The notes under the pieces were generated by a model. It had not been told where the DNA came from, did no database searches, and saw only the letters and a list, made by a program, of their open reading frames with translations. Shown piece after piece: positions 10,254 through 18,899 of a stretch of DNA of 64,000 nucleotides. Numbering within the stretch: position 1 is the first letter of the stretch; each line of letters starts with the position of its first letter. The DNA comes from Flagellimonas alvinocaridis (GTDB taxonomy: Bacteria > Bacteroidota > Bacteroidia > Flavobacteriales > Flavobacteriaceae). A program made the position numbers and the translations under genes. The stretch is from contig NZ_SNTZ01000003.1 of assembly GCF_004916895.1 (NCBI RefSeq), forward strand, positions 62,001 through 126,000, in the 5' to 3' direction.

Positions 10254-12905
10254 ATGAGAATACTAGCTTTAATATTGCTTACATGTTTTTTGCTTAAATC
10301 CTGTGAGACCCCGGAAAAGGGCAAGCAGGTCAACATTACCATAGAGAACAATAAAGAAGGTGCACCAATAACCCTTGGAATTCCTTTTCCAAAAGGTACA
10401 CTCCATTCGGTGGACCATCTACGTCTGTTGACATCCCGAGGTACTGAGATTCCTTGTCAAACCACAGAAGTGAGCAATTGGGGGCCAACCGACGAAAGTG
10501 TTAAATGGGTATGGGTTTTCTTTTTCTCCGAAAAAGACTCAGAATACATATTGGAATATGGTGATTCTGTAGTACCCATACTTCCCAAAGAAAAGATTGT
10601 TTCCATGAACAACATGCGACCCCAAGGTGGGATAGAGGTGAATACAGGGCCTTTGTCCTTCTCCATACATAAAAAAGGGAATGGTTTTTTGGATGAAGTG
10701 TTTTTGGATTCCAACAAAGATGGAAAGTTTGATAAGGAGGAGCTCATTGTTTCTTCACCAGGAAAAAATAGGGGTTCTTTTCTCGATCTTTTGGATGATG
10801 CCGGAATAGATACTTCGAAAGCGGTGATAAATGAGGTGTTCAGGGAGAAAGGATCTGGCCCGATGCACAGTATATTCCGGATAGAAGGAACCTATACCTA
10901 TAGCAGATCGGATAACAATCTGTCCCCTTTTACCATTTGGTTGCACGCCTATGCGGGAAAAAGCTACATAAAAGTTTTGCATACCATGACCTATACAGGA
11001 ATCCCGGACAAACATAAACCACAAGAAGGGGAACATGCCAATATTGCCACACAAAATAAGATAATCGTAACGGAAAACACTGAGAACGATATGGGTTGGA
11101 CTCAGCCCAATGATCAAATTGCAGCCTGTGGGCTTCAGCTTAAATACCATCTGGATAATGAAGTAAATGTTTCAATGCCTCTATATGAAGGAAGCTGGAA
11201 AGAAGACAAAGCCAATACTTTTCTGGAGGAAATCGCTGCCAATGGGGAATCCCCAGTTCAACTTTTACAACAAGGCCCGGCAAGGAGAAAGAGCACCAGT
11301 TTAAGAAGTTTGTACCTCAACGGTTTCAAAAAGGAGGACGATGGGAACAATCCCGATACGGCTTTGGAATTTAGAGCCACTGTTTCAGAAGGGGAAGAAA
11401 GTAAAGCAATAGTGGAAAGGGCTAAAGGATGGCTCAACGTTACCGACGGAAAACGAGGAGTAGGCGTTGGGATTAAAAACTTTATGAAGGAATATCCCAA
11501 AGGGATTGAGGTCGATCCTGCCAATGGAACTCTCTTGGGCAGTGTTTGGCCCAAGGAAAACGGTCCCATGAACTTTGCTAGACATAATACCGAACCGGAT
11601 GGGGGCATGTTGGGCAATTTTGCCCAAGGGATTACCAAGACCACAGAGTTTGTCTATTACTTCCACAACAACGATGCTATGGATAAAGTAGGGAAAAAGA
11701 TGGATTATATCATCGAAAATCCAGTGGCGCATGCCACACCTGAGTGGTATACCCAATCCAAGGCATACGGTAATATGGCCCCTTTTTCATCCAAGCATCC
11801 GGAATTTGAGAACGCCCTGCAATATAAATACCAATGGTGGGCCTATAACCAAAAGCATGAGCCGTGGTATGGGATTTTCAACTATGGGGATGGGAAAAGT
11901 TACTACTTTAATGGAAAATGGGTACAATGGACCAATAATGAACCCACAGTGGACTTCATGCTCTGGACCAACTTTATGCGGACAGGAGACCCCAAATATT
12001 ATAATTTGGCCCAAGCCATGAGTAGGCATACCATGGATGTGGACAATGTGCATTGGCCCAAAAAAAGAACCTATTATGGGGAGATAAATGATGCCATAGA
12101 TTTCTGGAACTATGAGGATGAACCCAAATCCACCCCCTATTTGGGCATAGGAAGAAGGCATGCCAATGAACACTGGTATGCTCTTTTGAGTGCCCATGTA
12201 TGGATACAAGGTTGGATTGCATCATATTACCTTTCTGCCGACCATAGGGCCCTCGAAGTGGCCAGAATGACTGGGGATACTTATATCAACAGAATATGGG
12301 GGGAGCATGATCTAAGGGGAAGAAGGTTATATCTATCCGTTTTAAACCTTGTTGAACTGTACGATGCCACCAAGCTCCAAAAGTATAAGGACGAACTGGA
12401 CGATAGGGTCAAGTTAATGTTGGAATTCCAGGAACGTCAGGGAGGAAACCTACTCTTGGATAGATATGGGTATAGTCAGACCTATGTTGCCCAAGGACTT
12501 TATAAGTACCAACAGATTACCGGTGATGAAACCGTGAGACAAGCTCTTTTGAAACATGCTCGCTGGGTCAGGGATGTGCCTCCCTTGAACCATGAGATGG
12601 AATCATATTTGGCGACCATATATCCATTGTTGATAGGATATGAGTTCAGTGGGGAAAAAGTGTATCTGAATGAAGCTCTTGAGAGAGCCAAAGTACTAAT
12701 GATCGGAGAACTGCCCAAAGAACCAGCATCCTATGAAAATGCGGAAGCTTTTAGCGAAGATCTGGTCAAGATTTCCAATTTGCCAAAAAGTAAAAAGAGC
12801 TTTACCAATTGGGAAACCAATCAAGGACTTCGCGTATTTGGATGGACCCATGCCTATAACATTCCTTACCTGTTGTACTGGATGGACAAGGAACATATGA
12901 ATTAA
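10254..12905 (+). CDS. YetA/PcRGLX-like (exo-rhamnogalacturonan-lyase family) lipoprotein
   Basis: About 883 residues from the chosen ATG at 10254, which gives a clean lipoprotein signal peptide (MRILALILLTCFLLKSC); an ATG at 10233 and a longer frame from 10194 overlapping the ROK gene are less likely. The N-terminal domain (ENNKEGAPITLGIPFPKGTL, then ESVKWVWVFFF) matches the RIFT-barrel domain of the PcRGLX/YetA family. A middle beta-sandwich and a C-terminal alpha/alpha-toroid (from about residue 520, rich in W/Y/H and helical repeats such as YATIYPLLIGYEFSGEKVYL) follow, as in that family. Characterised relatives are polysaccharide lyases (PL26-type) acting on rhamnogalacturonan, but many YetA-like members have unknown substrates. 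It is cell-surface or periplasmic by its lipobox. The family call rests on memory of motifs. Confidence 0.65.
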   Translation: MRILALILLTCFLLKSCETPEKGKQVNITIENNKEGAPITLGIPFPKGTLHSVDHLRLLTSRGTEIPCQTTEVSNWGPTDESVKWVWVFFFSEKDSEYILEYGDSVVPILPKEKIVSMNNMRPQGGIEVNTGPLSFSIHKKGNGFLDEVFLDSNKDGKFDKEELIVSSPGKNRGSFLDLLDDAGIDTSKAVINEVFREKGSGPMHSIFRIEGTYTYSRSDNNLSPFTIWLHAYAGKSYIKVLHTMTYTGIPDKHKPQEGEHANIATQNKIIVTENTENDMGWTQPNDQIAACGLQLKYHLDNEVNVSMPLYEGSWKEDKANTFLEEIAANGESPVQLLQQGPARRKSTSLRSLYLNGFKKEDDGNNPDTALEFRATVSEGEESKAIVERAKGWLNVTDGKRGVGVGIKNFMKEYPKGIEVDPANGTLLGSVWPKENGPMNFARHNTEPDGGMLGNFAQGITKTTEFVYYFHNNDAMDKVGKKMDYIIENPVAHATPEWYTQSKAYGNMAPFSSKHPEFENALQYKYQWWAYNQKHEPWYGIFNYGDGKSYYFNGKWVQWTNNEPTVDFMLWTNFMRTGDPKYYNLAQAMSRHTMDVDNVHWPKKRTYYGEINDAIDFWNYEDEPKSTPYLGIGRRHANEHWYALLSAHVWIQGWIASYYLSADHRALEVARMTGDTYINRIWGEHDLRGRRLYLSVLNLVELYDATKLQKYKDELDDRVKLMLEFQERQGGNLLLDRYGYSQTYVAQGLYKYQQITGDETVRQALLKHARWVRDVPPLNHEMESYLATIYPLLIGYEFSGEKVYLNEALERAKVLMIGELPKEPASYENAEAFSEDLVKISNLPKSKKSFTNWETNQGLRVFGWTHAYNIPYLLYWMDKEHMN

Positions 12906-12922
12906 ATCTTGTAATCTTTGCG

Positions 12923-12962
12923 AAAAGAGGCGGTTCGATCATAGATCAACGCCTCTTTTTTA
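12923..12962 (+). terminator. Intrinsic terminator after the glycan-utilisation operon
   Basis: AAAAGAGGCG at 12923-12932 pairs with CGCCTCTTTT at 12950-12959. The interior also pairs (GATC 12937-12940 with GATC 12944-12947), giving a long hairpin that runs into a T tract to 12962. It lies 17 bp after the stop of the YetA-like gene and 30 bp before the SLC13 gene, so the symporter is probably transcribed separately or by read-through. Confidence 0.85.
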
Positions 12963-12991
12963 TATAACCATACCAAATCAATTCAAAAAAC

Positions 12992-14422
12992 ATGTCATAT
13001 AAACGTATAGGCCTTTTACTTGGTCCGATTCTGTTTCTTCTCATTCATTTCTTTTTTAGCGGGGAGGGTCTCTCCTCCCAAGGAAGGGATATCTTGGCCG
13101 TTACCGTATGGATAGGTGTTTGGTGGATTTTGGAGGTGCTTCCGATAGCTGCCACGGCGCTGCTTCCCATTGTTTTGTTTCCCATGTTGGGGGCACTGGG
13201 CCTAGAGGAAACCACAGCTAACTATGGCCATAAATATGTTTTCTTGTACATGGGTGGGTTTATGTTGGCTATGGCCATAGAAAAATGGAACCTGCACAAG
13301 AGAATCGCATTGCATATCATAAGGGCCATTGGTACCAATATGTATACCATTGTATTAGGATTTATGGTGGCTACTGCGTTTCTTTCCATGTGGATATCGA
13401 ACACGGCCACTGCAGTGATGGTAATGCCGATGGCCATATCCATTGTAAAACAGTTAAAGGACAATCCACAGACCGCCAAGGACGAAAATGCTGTTTTTGG
13501 CAAGTTGCTGATGCTTTCCATCGCATATTCGGCATCCATTGGAGGGATAGCAACATTGATAGGTACCCCACCCAATCTGGTTTTTGCCGGTTTTGTACAG
13601 AAGGCCTATGGGTTGGATATCAGTTTTTGGCAATGGATGAAGTTTGGACTTCCGATATCGATTCTACTGTTGATTTTGGCATGGCTATACCTTACGCGGA
13701 TTGCCTACCCGTTGCGGCAAGGAAGATTTCCTGGGGGAAGGGAAGAGATCCATAGGCTTATACAGGAACTGGGACCTATGAAAAGGGAAGAAAAGATTGT
13801 TATGGCCGTTTTTGTTCTTACCGCACTCTGTTGGATAACACGGTCGTTCTTATTACAAAAGATTGTTCCTGGGATAGATGATACCATAATAGCCATTGGA
13901 GCGGCACTTGTTTTGTTCATTTTGCCTGCTGGAAAGGGTAGGAAGATGATAAAATGGGAAGAAGCTGTTCAGATTCCTTGGGGGATAATTCTGTTGTTTG
14001 GTGGAGGAATGGCCATCGCTAGTGGTTTTGAGACTAGTGGGTTGGCAATTTATCTGGGTTCACAAATGACATTCTTTGATGGATTACCCTTGCTTACGTT
14101 GATATTATTGGTCATAACCTGCATAAATTTTTTGACGGAAGTCACCTCGAATTTGGCCACTACGGCCATGATGTTGCCTGTTTTGGCACCATTGGCGGTG
14201 ACCTTGGATGTTGATCCGTTCGTGTTGATGGTTGCCTGTACCACTGCCGCTTCCTGTGCTTTTATGCTTCCAGTGGCAACGCCCCCAAATGCGGTGGTCT
14301 TTGGATCGGGCTACCTTAGAATCCCCGATATGGTACGTACTGGTTTTTTAATGAATTTAATTTCCATTCTTGTGTTGGCCATTGCGGTGTATTTCCTATT
14401 GCCTCTATTTTTGAAAATATAA
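12992..14422 (+). CDS. SLC13/DASS-family sodium-coupled anion symporter
   Basis: A 476-residue membrane protein with about 11-12 hydrophobic segments. Features of the divalent-anion:sodium symporter family are the two sodium/substrate clamp motifs, SNTATAVMVMPMA near residue 135 and TEVTSNLATTAMMLPV near 385, and the SIGGIATLIGTPPNLVF and ATPPNAVVFGSGY loops. It should import a di- or tricarboxylate, or another organic anion, with sodium. Because it follows a sugar-acid-type locus it could import an acidic product, but it sits after a strong terminator and could equally be an independent gene. Confidence 0.9.
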   Translation: MSYKRIGLLLGPILFLLIHFFFSGEGLSSQGRDILAVTVWIGVWWILEVLPIAATALLPIVLFPMLGALGLEETTANYGHKYVFLYMGGFMLAMAIEKWNLHKRIALHIIRAIGTNMYTIVLGFMVATAFLSMWISNTATAVMVMPMAISIVKQLKDNPQTAKDENAVFGKLLMLSIAYSASIGGIATLIGTPPNLVFAGFVQKAYGLDISFWQWMKFGLPISILLLILAWLYLTRIAYPLRQGRFPGGREEIHRLIQELGPMKREEKIVMAVFVLTALCWITRSFLLQKIVPGIDDTIIAIGAALVLFILPAGKGRKMIKWEEAVQIPWGIILLFGGGMAIASGFETSGLAIYLGSQMTFFDGLPLLTLILLVITCINFLTEVTSNLATTAMMLPVLAPLAVTLDVDPFVLMVACTTAASCAFMLPVATPPNAVVFGSGYLRIPDMVRTGFLMNLISILVLAIAVYFLLPLFLKI

Positions 14423-14562
14423 GAGATGGTGGAGGAATGTATGTTCACATCAAAGAGAAATTTCTAGTAACATATTGAGTGGTTTGTTAATAACCTATAC
14501 CAATAATATCTTGTGACTAATTAATATCAAGGCGGATCATCGAATAATCTTTTTAATCAATA

Positions 14563-14615
14563 TGTCAAGTTTTTTGCGCAGAAAACTTGACATGTAATTT
14601 ATTTGAATATCTTTG
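14563..14615 (+). promoter_or_regulatory. abiE promoter overlapped by a 30-bp palindromic operator
   Basis: TGTCAAGTTTT (14563-14573) and AAAACTTGACA (14582-14592) are perfect inverted arms. The centre TGCGCA is itself palindromic, so all of 14563-14592 is a 30-bp palindrome with one mismatched pair. The right arm supplies the TTG (14587-14589) of a Bacteroidota -33 element, 18 bp before TATCTTTG (14608-14615), a match to TAnnTTTG. A repressor on the palindrome would block the promoter. AbiEi antitoxins are known to autorepress by binding inverted repeats. The start codon at 14623 is only 7 bp past the -7 box, so the transcript may be leaderless. Confidence 0.8.
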
Positions 14616-14622
14616 CATTGTA

Positions 14623-15348
14623 ATGACAATTGCAAAAAAAATAGCGGATAAAATAGCGGAACTCCCGAAGGACAGTACTTTTGGTTATGCCGATTTACCT
14701 ATTCGGCCAGAAGAATATGTAACCGCTGCAAAGGCCTTGGAACGACTACAAAAAAAAGGAATTATAAGAAAATTGTCCAAAGGCATTTTTTACAAACCCA
14801 ATGTAACGGTTTTTGGAGAACTAAAGCCAAGGGAAGAGGATATTCTAAGACCATATTTATACGAAGATGGTAAGCGAATAGCCTATATAACCGGAACCTC
14901 TTTGTACAATCAGTTGAACCTGACTACCCAAATACCGTCACTATACAAAATAGCAAGTGCCGAAAAGCGCATATATATTAATAGAGGCGGCATCAAAGCA
15001 AAGCCCGTAAAGAGCTACGCACCCGTTACTGATAAAAATTATAGGATGTTGGGTTTTTTGGATGCCATGAAAGACCTTAATAGCATTCCGGATGTTGATA
15101 AAAAATCCGCTATTCTTATTTTTTTAAGACGTTTAGGGAAAATGACATCCAAAGAATTGGATGTACTCATCAAGTATGCTCTCTTGTACCCACCACGGGT
15201 AAGGGCTTTGTTGGGAGCACTATTAGAACAACTTGATGTGGCAATCGATATAAAAGAATTGAAAAACTCACTTAATCCACTTACTATCTATAGATATAAT
15301 TTGCGTGATACCACATTGACAACACAACCAAATTGGAATATCGTATGA
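14623..15348 (+). CDS. AbiEi-type antitoxin (DUF6088), type IV toxin-antitoxin system
   Basis: A 241-residue protein from the ATG at 14623; a longer frame from a TTG at 14587 would run through the promoter and operator and is rejected. The N-terminus (about 1-65) is a winged-helix DNA-binding domain (FGYADLPIRPEEYVTAAKAL, then LSKGIFYKP), typical of DUF6088/AbiEi antitoxins. The rest is the AbiEi-like domain thought to counter the partner. It overlaps the toxin gene by 4 bp (ATGA), and it most likely represses its own promoter through the palindrome just upstream. In type IV systems antitoxin and toxin do not form a complex; the antitoxin opposes the toxin's effect. Confidence 0.85.
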   Translation: MTIAKKIADKIAELPKDSTFGYADLPIRPEEYVTAAKALERLQKKGIIRKLSKGIFYKPNVTVFGELKPREEDILRPYLYEDGKRIAYITGTSLYNQLNLTTQIPSLYKIASAEKRIYINRGGIKAKPVKSYAPVTDKNYRMLGFLDAMKDLNSIPDVDKKSAILIFLRRLGKMTSKELDVLIKYALLYPPRVRALLGALLEQLDVAIDIKELKNSLNPLTIYRYNLRDTTLTTQPNWNIV

Positions 15349-16319
15349 ATCTGCACACTAATAGTGAACTCTTTGCTGAGGCGATAAGGGCAACTGCCCA
15401 ACGTATGGATATTCTAGAAATTTACGTGGAAAAGGATTATTGGATATGCTATGCCCTAAAACTCATTTATGAAAGTGCAAACAAAGATGAGGCTATATTT
15501 AAGGGGGGTACAGCTTTGTCAAAGTGTTTTAAATACATTGACCGTTTTAGTGAAGATATTGATTTGGTAGTATTGCGCAGGGAAGAAGAGACGGGGAGCC
15601 AATTAAAGAACAAGCTTAAAAGAATAACCAAGGAAATAGTAGAACCATTCGAGGAGGTGGATATTGATGGAATCACCAATAAAATGGGAATGATAAGAAA
15701 GATTGCCTATAACTATCCCAAAATCTTTGAGGGCGATTTTGGACAAGTAAGGGATACTATCATTGTTGAAGCTACGTGGTTAGGTCACTTTGAACCATAT
15801 ATTAAGAAGGTCGTCAATACGTATATCTATGAAATGATGGTTGACTCAAACCAAACGAAACTAGCAGAGACTTATGGATTATTACCCTTTGAAGTACTTG
15901 TGTTGGATGTCAAAAGAACACTTTGCGAAAAAATAATGAGTTTGGTCCGGTTTTCCCATACTAAAAACCCAATTGAGGATTTGAACAACAAAATTAGGCA
16001 TGTATACGATATTCATCAATTATTAAAGGATGAAACGGTTCTAGGATTTTTCAATTCGGTTGCATTTGATAAAATGCTCCTAAGGGTAGCCCATGATGAT
16101 ACGCAAAGTTTTAAGAACAACAATGATTGGTTAAAGTACCACCCAAAACAAGCATTGATTTTCAAAGAACCCGAAAAAACATGGAACCAACTTAAAGATA
16201 CCTATCGTAATGAGTTTGAGTATTTGGTTTATGGAAAATTGCCAAAAGAGGAAAGCATTTTGGAAATAATTCTGTCCATATCAAATAGACTCACAAAAAT
16301 AAAATGGGAGAATGTATAA
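15345..16319 (+). CDS. AbiEii-type nucleotidyltransferase toxin
   Basis: A 324-residue protein from the ATG at 15345, chosen because it forms the ATGA overlap with the antitoxin stop; the upstream TTG at 15333 lies inside the antitoxin gene. It has the DNA polymerase-beta-like nucleotidyltransferase motifs of AbiEii/DUF1814: FKGGTALSKCFKYI (about 52-65) and RFSEDIDLVV (about 67-76, metal-binding SEDID), with KRTLCEKIMSL (near 190) as the third conserved motif. Related toxins transfer nucleotides to RNA, including tRNA 3' ends, and stop growth upon phage infection. All key residues seen are intact, so the toxin is probably active. Confidence 0.88.
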   Translation: MNLHTNSELFAEAIRATAQRMDILEIYVEKDYWICYALKLIYESANKDEAIFKGGTALSKCFKYIDRFSEDIDLVVLRREEETGSQLKNKLKRITKEIVEPFEEVDIDGITNKMGMIRKIAYNYPKIFEGDFGQVRDTIIVEATWLGHFEPYIKKVVNTYIYEMMVDSNQTKLAETYGLLPFEVLVLDVKRTLCEKIMSLVRFSHTKNPIEDLNNKIRHVYDIHQLLKDETVLGFFNSVAFDKMLLRVAHDDTQSFKNNNDWLKYHPKQALIFKEPEKTWNQLKDTYRNEFEYLVYGKLPKEESILEIILSISNRLTKIKWENV

Positions 16320-16320
16320 T

Positions 16321-16455
16321 GTGGATCAAATAGTAGACCAAAACAAGGACACGAAATGCAAATCTTTAATCTACTTATCTCTACCTACCCACTATCCAGC
16401 AGAGGAAATCACTTCTGCCGTTGAATCGGTTGGATATCATTTGACCAAGAAGTAA
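16321..16455 (+). pseudogene. Short 44-codon frame resembling the C-terminus of an HMA-like protein
   Basis: A GTG-started frame, too short for most gene callers, ends in AEEITSAVESVGYHLTKK, which recalls the last helix and strand of small heavy-metal-associated (HMA) proteins. The N-terminal MxCxxC metal motif is absent. It lies directly after abiEii and six bases before the frameshifted DoxX-like gene. It is most simply a decayed remnant; a real small peptide is not excluded. Confidence 0.3.
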
Positions 16456-16460
16456 AAGGA

Positions 16461-16852
16461 ATGTCCAGAAGAATAGATTTAATGGTTCGAATAGGATTAG
16501 GGTTACCTTGATCCTATTCGGATTGTATAAGTTTTTTCGATTTCTGCCTTACGACCGTGTGATGACCGAGGAGTTCATTGCTGTTTACAAAGGACTATTG
16601 GCCAATAAATTTATAATGCCAGCAGTGGGTGTGGTGGAACTGTTACCAGGTATACTTTTGGTCGTTGGTAGATGGGTGATTGTTGCATTGTTAGCTATGA
16701 TTTCTATTGCTTTTGGAATCATGGGTTTTCACTTTGCAGTGGATATACAGGGCATTTTTTGGGGAATTTTGATAGCTTTTGGGCTTGTTTACCGTCTTTC
16801 AATGCATTTTTCTAACGTTGGATACCTAAAGGAAGTGGATACCAATGGTTGA
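16461..16852 (+). pseudogene. DoxX-like small membrane protein, apparently frameshifted near codon 15
   Basis: From the ATG at 16461 one frame reads MSRRIDLMVRIGLGLP and then hits TGA at 16509-16511. A second frame, open from a TTG at 16508 to 16852, continues LILFGLYKFFRFLPYD and so on with three more hydrophobic segments. Joining the two by adding one base near 16500-16507 gives a continuous MVRIGLGLTLILFGLYKFF helix, exactly what a four-helix DoxX-like protein should have. This suggests a single-base deletion, either a true mutation or a sequencing error. If intact it would be an inner-membrane protein of about 130 residues with an uncertain role. Confidence 0.65.
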
Positions 16853-17149
16853 ATATCGTGATTTTCCATAAACCGCAACCAATATTTGAATTTATTGGTT
16901 TTTGAAAATTCATTTACAATAATATGTAAAGTTCAATTTTTTGTTTGTAATTGCCCCAAGGTGTCTTTGGCTTTTAAATTAAAGGGATATCAATCCGGAA
17001 TATAAAGGGTAAGCGATATTTGAGGAAGAACGTTTCAATCTTTCATGGGTAAATTCCCTTACCTTGAAGGTGTATAGGATACGTAAAGTCAATGGTCTCA
17101 AAAATCATTAGTATGCGTTTTACCAAGTAGGGTTTGGTTCTCTGGGTGG
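16853..17149. other. Convergent intergenic region with a weak terminator
   Basis: This region lies between the DoxX-like gene (+) and the gamma-glutamyltransferase gene (-). It is A+T-rich. Its only clear structure is a hairpin, AACCAATA (16877-16884) with TATTGGTT (16893-16900), followed by a short T run to 16903, which would end rightward transcription. No open frame or convincing promoter was found in the remainder. Confidence 0.5.
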
Positions 17150-18835
17150 TCAATATCCCGCAGCGGTATCGTCCCCTCGTTTATCCGCCCCGCCCTCAAG
17201 TCTGCCGTCTTCCAGCACTCGGATGGCGTCTACCTTTCCTATGATCCGGGTCCTGCCCTCATTGATTTGGTAGCCTTTTGCCTTTAGGGTTTCAATGGTT
17301 TCCAAAGGAAAGCCTTCGGGTTCGAACACGACTACATCGGGCATCCATTGGTGGTGGAACCGCGGAGCGTTCACGGCATCCTGCATGCTGAGATTGAACT
17401 CGTGGACATTGAGTATGGTCTGGGCCACGGCCGTGATGATCGTGGAACCTCCAGGGGTGCCGACGACCATGTACAGCTGGCCGTCCCTTTCCACTATGGT
17501 CGGTGACATACTGCTCAACATTCGTTTCTCGGGTGCAATACTGTTGGCCTCGGAGCCAGGAAGACCGAACATATTGGGAACACCGGGCTTGGTACTGAAA
17601 TCATCCATTTCATTGTTCAGGAAAAATCCCAAGGCATCAATATAAAGTTTGGAACCGTATCCACCGTTCAGGGTCGTGGTCGCACTGATGGCATTGCCCT
17701 CCGCATCGATAATGGAGTAGTGGGTGGTCTCGCTGCTTTCCACAATTTCCACCGTTCCATGGCCTACTTCCGCGGACGGGGTGGCCCTATCAAAAGTAAA
17801 ATCGGCCATTCTGCCCTTTAAGTAGTCAACGTCCATCAGCCCCGTATAGGGAATGTCCACGAAATCGGGATCGCCAAGGTAATGGTTCCGGTCCGCATAC
17901 GCTCTTCTGGAAGCTTCGGTGAACAATTGGATGGCCCTAGTCGAATTGTGGCCATAGCTAGCTATATCATAGGGTGCTATCATGGTAAAGATCTGATCCA
18001 TGGTCATCCCGCCACTGCTGGGGGGACCCATCGAGATGATCTTGATGTCCTTGTAGTCGAAAACAATGGGCGTTCTCCACTTGGCCTCATACCTGGCGAG
18101 ATCCTCCTCCGTGATCACACCTCCCTTTGCCTGTACATAGGCCGCTATTTTTTGGGCTACCTCCCCTTTGTAGAACCCATCATGTCCCTCGTTCATGATC
18201 TTTTCCAAGGTGGTGGCCAATGCCGGGTATTTGATGGTATCACCAGCTTTGTACACGGTCGCGAATTTGGTGCTGTCACTATTCGCTTCAATGAATCGTT
18301 TTCGGGTACCTTCCAATCTTTTGGCCTGTTTTTCGGTGACCACCACCCCTTTTCTGGCCAAGGCAATGATGGGTTCCATGATTTCGTCAAGGGGCAGTTT
18401 TCCGAATTTCTTGTGGACTTCCAGAACCCCGGCCACGGTACCTGGGACACCTACGGCGGTTCCCCCGGAAGTACTCAGTCCAGGGATGACATTGCCCAGG
18501 GAGTCGAGATACATGTCCCTGTGGGCGGCCAATGGAGCCTTTTCCCTGTAATCGATACTTCCCACTTCACCATTGCTCTTGCGATAGACCATAAAGCCCC
18601 CGCCCCCGAGGTTTCCCGCAAAAGGGTAGGCCACCGCTAGGGAAAGTTCGGTGGCTACCATGGCATCGAAAACATTCCCGCCTTTTTTCATGATTTCAAC
18701 GCCTATCTCCGAAGCTTCCCTACGTGCAGAGACCACCATGGCATTTTCCGTGACCAGACCTGTCGGTTCGGCAGGTAACTCACGGGTACAGTAGGTAAAT
18801 AGTAGTAAGGGAAGAAAATATAGAATTCTTTTCAT
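17150..18835 (-). CDS. ggt: Gamma-glutamyltransferase (lipoprotein form)
   Basis: A 561-residue precursor of the N-terminal-nucleophile hydrolase that cleaves gamma-glutamyl bonds (glutathione, gamma-glutamyl peptides) or transfers the glutamyl group. The signal peptide ends in the lipobox LLFTYC (Cys16), so it is anchored in an envelope membrane. Family motifs: GGNVFDAMVATELSLAV (about 52-68), GNLGGGGFMVYR (about 74-85) and MGPPSSGG (about 269-276). The autoprocessing site ETTHYSIID makes Thr370 the catalytic N-terminal residue of the small subunit, followed by the TTTLNGGYGS segment. All key residues are present. It is last in a - strand gene series with the M14 peptidase, a symporter and amidohydrolases, so its product glutamate or Cys-Gly-type peptides could feed them. 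Confidence 0.95.
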   Translation of the reverse strand: MKRILYFLPLLLFTYCTRELPAEPTGLVTENAMVVSARREASEIGVEIMKKGGNVFDAMVATELSLAVAYPFAGNLGGGGFMVYRKSNGEVGSIDYREKAPLAAHRDMYLDSLGNVIPGLSTSGGTAVGVPGTVAGVLEVHKKFGKLPLDEIMEPIIALARKGVVVTEKQAKRLEGTRKRFIEANSDSTKFATVYKAGDTIKYPALATTLEKIMNEGHDGFYKGEVAQKIAAYVQAKGGVITEEDLARYEAKWRTPIVFDYKDIKIISMGPPSSGGMTMDQIFTMIAPYDIASYGHNSTRAIQLFTEASRRAYADRNHYLGDPDFVDIPYTGLMDVDYLKGRMADFTFDRATPSAEVGHGTVEIVESSETTHYSIIDAEGNAISATTTLNGGYGSKLYIDALGFFLNNEMDDFSTKPGVPNMFGLPGSEANSIAPEKRMLSSMSPTIVERDGQLYMVVGTPGGSTIITAVAQTILNVHEFNLSMQDAVNAPRFHHQWMPDVVVFEPEGFPLETIETLKAKGYQINEGRTRIIGKVDAIRVLEDGRLEGGADKRGDDTAAGY

Positions 18836-18899
18836 GGGTTTATTTTTAAGGTACTTGAAATTGCTTTTCTGGATTCCGGGTTTTGCCCTTTTGGCCGGG

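Noticed and set aside
12911-12920. TAATCTTTG before the SLC13 gene (also at 48276-48284) as a -7 box
   Set aside because: The spacing between TA and TTTG is three bases rather than two and no -33 element is found at the right distance, so it is not listed as a promoter.
15333-15345. Alternative upstream TTG starts for the AbiE genes (14587 and 15333)
   Set aside because: 14587 lies inside the operator arm and promoter, and 15333 lies within the antitoxin gene; the ATG at 14623 and the ATGA overlap at 15345 are better supported.
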